From: JBCCMF01 sp038747545
Lineage (GTDB): Bacteria; Bacteroidota; Rhodothermia; Rhodothermales; JBCCMF01
Direction of reading: 5' to 3'
Assembly: GCA_038747545.1 (NCBI GenBank)
Contig: JBCDJT010000073.1
Span: 1 to 25,187, forward strand
DNA length: 25,187 nt
The position numbers were made by a program, and so were the translations under genes. The notes under the pieces are model-generated. The model saw nothing but the letters and a program-made list of their open reading frames with translations, did no database searches and was not told the origin of the DNA. This document shows positions 15,541 through 22,693 of the stretch, one piece after another. Position 1 is the first letter of the stretch, and each line of letters begins with the position of its first letter.

Positions 15541-16218
15541 ATGTCGAGTCCCATGACGGTGCTACAGATTGTGAGTCCTGAGACAGCTCCGCTGCTCCCT
15601 GCCGATACGGTAGAGCATGCGCTGGGGCTCTTGCTGGAGTTTCGCCTGCGCCACCTCCCCGTGGTTGACAGCGAAGGGCAACTCATCGGGATGGTCTCTG
15701 AAGACCAACTGCTGGACGCGTCGGGTCCCGATGCGCTGCTTTCGTCGCTGTACTTGGCACGGCCCATCCATGCCACCCCGGACCTGCATATGTTCGACGC
15801 CACACGCATGATGATGGCACACGACCTGACGATGCTGGCTGTGGCGGATGAAGACAACGCCTACCTCGGCCTCATCCGGCGCAGCGATCTCTTTGAGCGC
15901 TTTGCTACGATGCTGGCCACGCAAGAACCGGGCACCATCCTACTGCTTGAAGTGCCCGAGCGCGACTACTCGCTTTCGCAGCTCGTCTATGCCACCGAGC
16001 AGACGGGCGCCCGCATCCTCTCCGTCGCCACCGAGCCCCACGCTACCGAGAACGGCACCGTGGGCGTCACGCTCAAGCTCAACGTCACCGACACCTCACG
16101 CGTGCGGCATGTGCTAGAGCACTACGGATACAAGGTCGTCGCTCTGTTTGGCGAAGAGGACGACGAAGAGGCGTTAAGCATCCGCGTGCAAGAGTTCATG
16201 CGGTATCTGGAAGTCTAG
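15541..16218 (+). CDS. CBS-domain protein with C-terminal ACT-like domain
   Basis: The protein of about 225 residues has two CBS motifs in its first 130 residues. The first contains DTVEHALGLLLEFRLRHLPVVD followed by GQLIGMVSEDQLLD; the second has MFDATRMMMAHDLTMLAVAD followed by YLGLIRRSDLFE. CBS pairs bind adenosine nucleotides. Residues about 140-205 (ILLLEVPERDYSLSQLVYAT, then ILSVATEPH and a closing beta strand) look like an ACT domain, as in AcuB-type proteins. It is soluble and probably acts as a nucleotide-sensing regulator; the target is unknown. Start: ATG 15541 follows an unlikely upstream TTG (15535), and ATG 15553 is also possible. It is followed within 20 bases by the DUF433 gene, so the toxin-antitoxin-like pair could be read through from it. 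Confidence 0.85.
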   Translation: MSSPMTVLQIVSPETAPLLPADTVEHALGLLLEFRLRHLPVVDSEGQLIGMVSEDQLLDASGPDALLSSLYLARPIHATPDLHMFDATRMMMAHDLTMLAVADEDNAYLGLIRRSDLFERFATMLATQEPGTILLLEVPERDYSLSQLVYATEQTGARILSVATEPHATENGTVGVTLKLNVTDTSRVRHVLEHYGYKVVALFGEEDDEEALSIRVQEFMRYLEV

Positions 16219-16237
16219 AGCAGCCTGCAGAACCATT

Positions 16238-16516
16238 ATGGAAGCCGAGACGCTGAGTCGCTACGTCGTGCGGAAGCCCAGCCTCTTGCATGGCGAGCCT
16301 GTCATCGACGGCACCCGCACGCCAGTACGTGCCATCGTGGAGCTATGGCGTGGTGGCCTGGCCGCAGAGGCCATCCCTGATCGATTCCACCTCAACATGG
16401 CGCAAGTCTTCGACGCCCTCAGCTACTACAGCGACCACCAGGCGGAGATCAACGCGTACATCGAGCAGAACCGCATTCCCGACGCGATGATCGACCCGCT
16501 CGTGCGTGATTTATGA
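16238..16516 (+). CDS. DUF433 protein, putative antitoxin
   Basis: The 92-residue protein matches the DUF433 (VapB45-like) family: a short winged-HTH with VVRKPSLLHGEPVIDGTRTP at its start, where GxPVIxGTRxPV is the family signature. It then has VRAIVELWRGGLAAEAI and LNMAQVFDALSYYSDHQAEI. DUF433 proteins are commonly encoded directly upstream of DUF5615 PIN-like proteins and are thought to act as their antitoxins. Here the stop TGA overlaps the next start in ATGA (16513-16516), so expression is translationally coupled. DNA binding and autoregulation are inferred from the family. Confidence 0.87.
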   Translation: MEAETLSRYVVRKPSLLHGEPVIDGTRTPVRAIVELWRGGLAAEAIPDRFHLNMAQVFDALSYYSDHQAEINAYIEQNRIPDAMIDPLVRDL

Positions 16517-16860
16517 GTCGTCTGTTTATCTCGTTCTACTTGGACGAGGACGTAGATGTACTCGTGGCCAGGTTGCTACAGCATTATGGCTTCAATGCCG
16601 TCACCGTGCGAGACGTGGAAGCATATGGACTGGACGATGCCGCACAGCTCGATTACGCAGTCAAACATGACCCCGTGCTTGTAACGCACAACCGAGTCGA
16701 CTTCGAGCACGTGGCGCAGGCCTATTTTGACGAGGAAAAAGATCACGCAGGCCTCATCCTGGCTGTACGTCGTGCCCCTCACGAGATCGTGCGACGGCTC
16801 TTGACGATTGCTGATCACGTCACTGCTGATGAGATGAAAAACCAGGTCCGCTATATCTGA
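16513..16860 (+). CDS. DUF5615 PIN-like protein, putative toxin nuclease
   Basis: The 115-residue protein has the compact PIN-like fold of DUF5615. The acidic opening FYLDEDVDVLVARLL (D11, E12, D13), then TVRDVEAYGLDDAAQLDYA (D34, D41, D42) and VLVTHNRVDF (N60, D63) provide the conserved acidic and polar residues expected in a metal-dependent RNase site. Family members paired with DUF433 are predicted type II toxins. It overlaps the DUF433 gene by 4 bases. No mutation of a key residue is evident, so the toxin may be active. Whether it cleaves RNA in this organism has not been shown, and some such pairs might have other roles. Confidence 0.87.
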   Translation: MSRLFISFYLDEDVDVLVARLLQHYGFNAVTVRDVEAYGLDDAAQLDYAVKHDPVLVTHNRVDFEHVAQAYFDEEKDHAGLILAVRRAPHEIVRRLLTIADHVTADEMKNQVRYI

Positions 16861-16909
16861 TCAGGGCGCTCTTGGGTCGTATTTCTCACCCATTCTTCCC
16901 GGGCTCCCG

Positions 16910-16938
16910 TTGGGCGTTGACGGCGCTGGTGATATATT
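16910..16938 (+). promoter_or_regulatory. Promoter of efp-accB-accC
   Basis: TTGGGC (16910-16915), a 17-base spacer and TATATT (16933-16938) form a good sigma70-type pair; TTG followed after 20 bases by TATATTGG is also one base off the Bacteroidota TAnnTTTG element. Transcription would start near 16945, giving a leader of about 45 bases before efp. Confidence 0.6.
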
Positions 16939-16989
16939 GGCCGCCTGTATTTGCGATTTTGACAGCTTATCTCTTCAGCAACCAACGCT

Positions 16990-17562
16990 ATGGCGGACAC
17001 TAGCGATTTCAGGAACGGCTTCACCCTGGAGTGGAACAACGGCATCTGGCAGATCATCGAGTTCATGCACGTGAAGCCCGGAAAAGGCGGCGCCTTTGTG
17101 CGTACGAAGCTCAAGAACGTGCAGTCCGGCAAAGTGGTAGACAACACGTTTCGTGCTGGCGAGAAGGTGACCGAAGCCCGCGTGGAGCGTCGGCAGTTCC
17201 AGTACCTCTACGAGGACGACCTCGGCCTCCACTTCATGAACACCGAGACGTACGAGCAGACGTCCCTTCCTGCCGAGAGCGTGAGCGGGCGCGAGTTCAT
17301 CAAGGAGGGCAACACCATCACGGTGCTCTTCCACGCGGAGACCGAGCAGCCGCTGGCGACCGAGATCCCGCAGACGGTGGAACTGGAGATCGCCCAGACC
17401 GACCCTGGTCTCAAGGGCGACACCGCCACGGGGGCTACCAAGCCCGCCACGCTGGAGACGGGCGCCATCGTCAACGTGCCGCTGTTCCTCAACGAGGGCG
17501 ACGTGATCCGCGTCAACACCACCACGGGCGACTATGTCACCCGCGTCTCCACGGCCTCCTAA
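16990..17562 (+). CDS. efp: Elongation factor P
   Basis: The 190-residue protein is a canonical three-domain EF-P. It binds between the P and E sites of the ribosome and relieves stalling at polyproline. The N-terminal KOW-like domain has NGIWQIIEFMHVKPGKGGAF, in which the loop lysine (K32 in PGKGG) is where EF-P is usually modified. Two OB domains follow: LYEDDLGLHFMNTETYEQ and, in the third, ATLETGAIVNVPLFLNEGD and IRVNTTTGDYVTRV, the latter a family signature. No modification enzyme (EpmA/EpmB, EarP or YmfI) is in the window. The ATG at 16990 gives the standard length. accB follows after 35 bases, consistent with an operon, an arrangement seen in many bacteria where efp precedes accBC. Confidence 0.97.
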   Translation: MADTSDFRNGFTLEWNNGIWQIIEFMHVKPGKGGAFVRTKLKNVQSGKVVDNTFRAGEKVTEARVERRQFQYLYEDDLGLHFMNTETYEQTSLPAESVSGREFIKEGNTITVLFHAETEQPLATEIPQTVELEIAQTDPGLKGDTATGATKPATLETGAIVNVPLFLNEGDVIRVNTTTGDYVTRVSTAS

Positions 17563-17597
17563 GTCGCAGCCTCCTTCAAGCCAAGCCCCCTGGTGTC

Positions 17598-18125
17598 ATG
17601 GATCTCAAAACCATCCGCGAACTCCTCCAGATCGTAGCCGACAGCGGCGTAGCTGAGGTCGAGATCGAGGAGAACGACTTCCGCCTCGTCGTGCGCAAGA
17701 GCACGCCCACGGTGGAAGTGCAGGCGCCGCAAGCACCGCAGCCCTTCCCGATGCCATACCCGGCGCCGATGTACAACCTGCCGCCGCAGATGCCCGTCGC
17801 GCCGCTGCCCTCGGCACCCGTTGCTCCGGCGCCTGCCGCTGCACCTGCTCCGGCCGCCGAAGCGGCACCTGCTGCGCCCGCCCAAAACCTGACCGAGGTG
17901 CGCGCGCCCATCGTAGGTACGTTCTACGCCGCACCATCGCCCGACGCCGACCCATTCGTGCAGGTAGGCCAGACGGTAAAGAAGGGCGATGTGCTGTGCA
18001 TCATCGAGGCCATGAAGCTAATGAACGAGATCGAGTGCGAGGTAGCAGGTACCATCCGCGAGATCAAGGTCGAGAATGCCCAGCCGGTTGAGTTCGATCA
18101 GGTGTTGTTCCTCGTCGAGGAGTAG
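17598..18125 (+). CDS. accB: Biotin carboxyl carrier protein of acetyl-CoA carboxylase
   Basis: The 175-residue protein carries the biotin that shuttles carboxyl groups from biotin carboxylase to the carboxyltransferase in malonyl-CoA synthesis. The N-terminus MDLKTIRELLQIVADSGVAE and EIEENDFRLVVRK is the conserved AccB interaction region. An Ala/Pro-rich flexible linker spans roughly residues 40-97. The biotinyl domain (about 98-175) has VRAPIVGTFYAAPSPDADPF and the biotin acceptor motif IIEAMKLMNEIE, with K140 as the biotinylated lysine. I chose ATG 17598 because it begins the family N-terminus; the same frame is open further upstream, inside efp, but that part is not coding. It lies between efp and accC in one orientation. 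BirA, which attaches biotin, is not in the window. Confidence 0.96.
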   Translation: MDLKTIRELLQIVADSGVAEVEIEENDFRLVVRKSTPTVEVQAPQAPQPFPMPYPAPMYNLPPQMPVAPLPSAPVAPAPAAAPAPAAEAAPAAPAQNLTEVRAPIVGTFYAAPSPDADPFVQVGQTVKKGDVLCIIEAMKLMNEIECEVAGTIREIKVENAQPVEFDQVLFLVEE

Positions 18126-18194
18126 GATCGCGGCTCTCCCTTCCTTTACCTGGCTGCGTGCGCTTGCGCGCCCCGGCCCTCCCGTCTGCGCCCC

Positions 18195-19541
<1,347 letters not shown>

Positions 19542-19597
19542 GTTGTTGCTGCCTTAGGGGTACAGCACGGCTGCCAGCCCATGCCGTGAACAAAGCG

Positions 19598-19999
19598 CTA
19601 CGGAGCGATAAACTGGATGCTCAAGGTGTCGCTTCTAAACTCCCCCACTGAGGCTGTGACGACAGCCGTTACAGTGGTGTCGGCGCTAAGGGTAACACGA
19701 GCAACTAGGGCACCGTTTACCAGATAGGCCCGTTGTGAAACGCTTTTGCCGGAACTAGATCCCAGGCTGAAACTGCCCCTGGAGCTCTCGAAGGTCACAA
19801 GGCGCTGGTCTGCATCCAGGGGGAGTGTGGCGACCACGATAGCCGACGCTGTTCCGTTAACTGTGATTACGTTGGGACCTTCAACGTGAATGTCAATAAT
19901 GTCCTCAAGCGGTATATCCTCTGAGCTTCCGAGTGAGCCCACGGAGCAACCAGCGAGGAGCGCAGTCAAGGCGACAAACCCTATCGTTTGGCTAAACAT
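19598..19999 (-). CDS. Small lipoprotein with Ig-like fold, unknown function
   Basis: The 133-residue protein has a lipoprotein signal peptide with lipobox LAGC and acylated Cys18 (LTALLAGC). The rest is beta-rich: NVITVNGTASAIVVATLPLD, FESSRGSFSLGSSSG and ARVTLSADTTVTAVVTA, then an SDTLSIQF ending. The alternation and the SRGSFS/VTA pattern recall bacterial Ig-like (Big1/invasin-like) domains, but I cannot assign a family. It would be anchored in the inner or outer membrane leaflet on the periplasmic side. It starts 13 bases after the upstream secreted-protein gene on the same strand, so the two are surely one transcript. Its base composition is lower in GC than accC, with which it converges. 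Confidence 0.75.
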   Translation of the reverse strand: MFSQTIGFVALTALLAGCSVGSLGSSEDIPLEDIIDIHVEGPNVITVNGTASAIVVATLPLDADQRLVTFESSRGSFSLGSSSGKSVSQRAYLVNGALVARVTLSADTTVTAVVTASVGEFRSDTLSIQFIAP

Positions 20000-20012
20000 G
20001 ATGGTATCAGGT

Positions 20013-21218
20013 TTACTTGGCGAAGAGACCTGCTAGAGGCCCGAGGATAGTTTGTGGCTTGAAATCAACAGTCAGGCTCACAAAAAAGTCAGCCCTATTG
20101 CGGTTCTTGGTCACCAGAGGATTTGGGTCGTCTTGGGCATAAAACAGCCAGCCCGCATTTATCCGGGAGTACATGAAGATCTGCTGGTACCACAAGTAGT
20201 GTGGCGTGGACGTGTCGAGATCACGTTTAGTGCGCCAGAAAAAGGGCGCCCTGAATCCGGCGCCTACAACGGGGTTACCAATAGCCGTTCGGTTGATAAC
20301 GGGGTTATCGGAGGGCCCTCCAAGATTGGTGACAACCAGTCCCGTGAATACACTGAAGCGCTTCAACGGGTCGAAGCCATGCAGTTCTGCATCGCGTTTG
20401 ACCGGGACGAGGTGCAGGTGGAGACCAGTGTACAGGCCGAAGTAGTAGCCAGCTTTTGGTGCATAGAGAGTCCCCACGTCACTGACGAAGTGATCGGTCC
20501 ATGCTGCTTTGGTATACCCCGATACAAGCAGTGCTGACGGGCCGAAATCGGGGTTTACGAAGGTGTCTGTGTTTGTCTCTGTCGTCCGAATGCCGAACGG
20601 CTGTGGAATGACAACCCGGGCGTCTCGCACCCCGCGGCCAGCGGACTGTTCACACCCTTCGCCCCGATTGGTGAGTGCCTGCAAGCTGTCTTGAACAGCA
20701 GTGAGGGAATCGGGAAGCCCTGCCCCAATTAGGCTGTGAAAGGCCGAATCAATTTTGGCAACACTGTCTTGCTTGGCATCCGTGGAACCCTTTTTCGCAG
20801 GTGGTTTACTCTTCACAACGTTGGTGCAGAATGTAAAAGAGAAGGTATACCTCTGGTTTGGCTCCAACGGCAGAACAGGCACGGCGAACTCCGTCTCGCT
20901 CTTGAAGCGCTCATCCCACCAGGTCTCAATCGGTCGCCGACCCAGCTTGGGTACGTCAGCCTCGTAGCGCATGTACACGCGAGAGACCCCCTTGGGTACT
21001 TTCCCCGTGATGAAGAAAGGTTCGTCAAATGGCAGTGACCCTTTGAAGCTGTTGGCACGCAGGTCCAACGTAACCTCGCGCAGCGCTTCATACGTGGGCG
21101 GAGGCGTTAGATGCTGGATGGCAGTCTGTTTGCTGCTTGTCTGCGCATGGCTTGCGTGCACACCCAAGAGGAGCAGGAGGAGTGCTGCGAAAAGGTGGGC
21201 TGGACGATGGTGCTTCAT
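20013..21218 (-). CDS. Secreted protein with beta-barrel-like C-terminus, unknown function
   Basis: The 401-residue protein has a signal peptide (MKHHRPAHLFAALLLLLLG, cleavage near ASHA-Q, residue 25). An N-terminal beta-rich part (about 40-140; FFITGKVPKGVSRVYMRY, EPNQRYTFSFTF) could be a recognition domain. A short low-complexity linker (KSKPPAKKGSTDAKQD) follows. The C-terminal 200 residues alternate aromatic and polar strands (YYFGLYTGLHLHLVPV, SVFTGLVVTNLGG, VVGAGFRAPFFW, INAGWLFYAQDDPN, ADFFVSLTVDF), as in outer-membrane barrels. I do not recognise a family. The ATG at 21218 precedes the signal peptide; the longer frame from 21311 is rejected. The lipoprotein gene follows after 13 bases, so barrel plus lipoprotein form a two-gene unit, lying between the two copies of the accC 3' end. 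Confidence 0.72.
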   Translation of the reverse strand: MKHHRPAHLFAALLLLLLGVHASHAQTSSKQTAIQHLTPPPTYEALREVTLDLRANSFKGSLPFDEPFFITGKVPKGVSRVYMRYEADVPKLGRRPIETWWDERFKSETEFAVPVLPLEPNQRYTFSFTFCTNVVKSKPPAKKGSTDAKQDSVAKIDSAFHSLIGAGLPDSLTAVQDSLQALTNRGEGCEQSAGRGVRDARVVIPQPFGIRTTETNTDTFVNPDFGPSALLVSGYTKAAWTDHFVSDVGTLYAPKAGYYFGLYTGLHLHLVPVKRDAELHGFDPLKRFSVFTGLVVTNLGGPSDNPVINRTAIGNPVVGAGFRAPFFWRTKRDLDTSTPHYLWYQQIFMYSRINAGWLFYAQDDPNPLVTKNRNRADFFVSLTVDFKPQTILGPLAGLFAK

Positions 21219-21560
21219 CAGGCTTTTGTCAATTGGCCGAGACAGCGCAAATTGTACATGGCTGGGAGCTGACGCGAATCCCGCAATTACCTGATTTTGC
21301 TCACAAACCAAGGGTCACTGGTTGTGGAACGCATGGGGGAGTTACAAGCAGAGGTGTAGCTTGGACGAGTGCATGGTAGCAGGCATCCACACGACGTCCC
21401 CATTCTCCTAACAGCAGCTCTTGCACCCGCGCTTCCTCGTCGGCGACTTCGACACGAACTTCCTGGAGCACTTCCAGCTACAGCCTGAGATGGGCCGACG
21501 CGATCAACGCCACAGTGCCGCTAGATAACTAGGGAATCGGCAGGTAGGGATCACTGGGGA
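21219..21560. other. Gene-free gap holding the accC remnant
   Basis: No intact gene is seen here. 21361-21495 is a decayed accC tail, described separately. A 9-base tandem repeat GGGATCACT (21547-21555 and 21557-21565) runs into the 3' end of the next minus-strand gene. No promoter for the barrel/lipoprotein unit could be picked with confidence from 21219-21360. Confidence 0.5.
21361..21495 (+). pseudogene. Decayed copy of the last 45 codons of accC
   Basis: The 135 bases align without gaps to accC codons 404-448 (19404-19538), with 110 matches by my hand count (81%). The translation runs LDE..V.GIHTT.PF, then an in-frame TAA at the position of an accC glutamine, then resumes as HPRFLVGDFDTNFLEHFQ and ends at the same glycine as AccC. 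Homology stops sharply at both ends. It has no start and cannot make AccC. Several differences (for example DTN for DTH) look like ordinary AccC variants from a related lineage rather than random decay. Confidence 0.85.
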
Positions 21561-21959
21561 TCACTCTTCCGTCGGCTTCACCAGCAATCCCGATCTGCGA
21601 AGAACCACGCTCACACATACTTGAGTGATTATGCCAAAGAAGAGCGAGAAGAGGGCGATCCACAAGATCGACCCAGGCTTGAACGACAGTGCAAAGCCGT
21701 CTGTCGCAAACATGATGATCAGAAAGCCACTAGTCGCTGACGTAAACACCAGCCACACCAACGAGATGACCTGTGCGCCGAGCATACGCCCTCCGAAGTA
21801 GATGACCAGCGCAGGCACGGTCAGCAGCAGCAACCCTGTTGCCAGCAGCGGCGGCGGCATGGGGAGACGAGGCGGGGTAACGTGCTTAACCATTAGTACC
21901 ACAAGTAGAGGGAGTATCCAGGTGCCTAGTGCAAGGAGGAAGAGGTTTCTGTTGCTCAT
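21561..21959 (-). CDS. Four-helix membrane protein, unknown function
   Basis: The 132-residue protein has about four membrane helices: NLFLLALGTWILPLLVVLMV at the N-terminus, LLATGLLLLTVPALVIYFGG, VISLVWLVFTSATSGFLIIM and ILWIALFSLFFGIITQVCVS. It ends with a short cytoplasmic-looking tail (RRSGLLVKPTEE). No family is recognised and no catalytic motif is seen. The gene follows the other small membrane protein by 18 bases and likely shares its promoter near 22511-22539. It begins with ATG at 21959, consistent with a standard N-terminus for such proteins. Confidence 0.72.
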   Translation of the reverse strand: MSNRNLFLLALGTWILPLLVVLMVKHVTPPRLPMPPPLLATGLLLLTVPALVIYFGGRMLGAQVISLVWLVFTSATSGFLIIMFATDGFALSFKPGSILWIALFSLFFGIITQVCVSVVLRRSGLLVKPTEE

Positions 21960-21977
21960 GCGGCTGGCCGAGATCGA

Positions 21978-22442
21978 CTAATGTGGTAGGATAAGAGGCC
22001 TCGCTTTCTCCAGCCGTCGTATGGCGTAGCCGAACATGATAGCGAAGAGGCAGCCAACCCCAAGCATGCCTGTAGCGAAGGGAAGGATGGGCAGCGCATA
22101 GCCGACTTCCGAGTAGCCTTCTATGGGGTAAACCAGCATAATCATCCCTCCCATGAACAACGCGAAGGTGAGGCCGCACAGCGCATACACGGTGGACATG
22201 CCGAACCACTCTGCCTTCTTACCGAAGTAGGCTACTCCTAGAGCTAAGACACCGAGCGCATTCAGTGTGGCGGCAGTGAGGATAAGGGAGCGCGTGAGCG
22301 GGACAGAGTCGGCAACGTACGGAAGCTGCCATCGGATCATGAATAGGGGGATGGGAGCCAGCACGAACATGCAAGCCATAAACCCCCGCTCGTTTGGCGC
22401 TAAACTTTTGGGAGCCATGGTGTACGAACGGGTGGAGGCCAT
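21978..22442 (-). CDS. Small membrane protein, four helices, unknown function
   Basis: The protein (154 residues from ATG 22442) has about four helices: FMACMFVLAPIPLFMIRW, LILTAATLNALGVLALGVAY, FGMSTVYALCGLTFALFMGG and ILPFATGMLGVGCLFAIMFG. It ends with a basic tail (RRLEKARPLILPH). No family is recognised. Start choice: the longest frame begins at 22511, but that ATG lies within the predicted -10 element of the promoter, so translation must start lower; ATG 22442 and ATG 22418 (MAPKSLAPNERGF) are both possible. It is the first gene of a two-gene membrane unit with the 132-residue protein 18 bases downstream. Confidence 0.68.
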   Translation of the reverse strand: MASTRSYTMAPKSLAPNERGFMACMFVLAPIPLFMIRWQLPYVADSVPLTRSLILTAATLNALGVLALGVAYFGKKAEWFGMSTVYALCGLTFALFMGGMIMLVYPIEGYSEVGYALPILPFATGMLGVGCLFAIMFGYAIRRLEKARPLILPH

Positions 22443-22510
22443 GCTGATCAGTGACACGCGGCGATGCGGATGGGCATCGTTACAGGGAGTCGCAGTGACA
22501 ACGTTAGACA

Positions 22511-22539
22511 ATAATAAGGCGATGTTACAAAAAGTGCAA
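22511..22539 (-). promoter_or_regulatory. Strong promoter of the two-gene membrane unit
   Basis: On the minus strand TTGCAC (22534-22539), 17 bases and TATTAT (22511-22516) form a sigma70-type pair. The same sequence also reads as TTG, 20 bases, TATTATTG, one base from the Bacteroidota TAnnTTTG. Transcription would begin near 22504. The surrounding 50 bases are strikingly AT-rich in this GC-rich window. Confidence 0.65.
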
Positions 22540-22693
22540 TTATATATTTTAATACGGGCCAGTCTGGATCAGTCCACCCGTAGGCCGATCAACCACAACG
22601 CTGAATCAACGGAGGACTACCTGCACCTGCAGTTGTGCGTGACGAAGCGGACGGCGATATTGGAGCCCCGTTTCATCACAGGCGCACCTCCCC

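Noticed and set aside
17031..17597. Upstream extension of the accB frame into efp
   Set aside because: The sequence is out-of-frame efp, full of Arg/His; the AccB family N-terminus begins at the ATG at 17598.
19566..19588. CACGGC/GCCGTG inverted repeat after accC
   Set aside because: Only 6 base pairs with an 11-base loop and no T-run; not strong enough to call a terminator.
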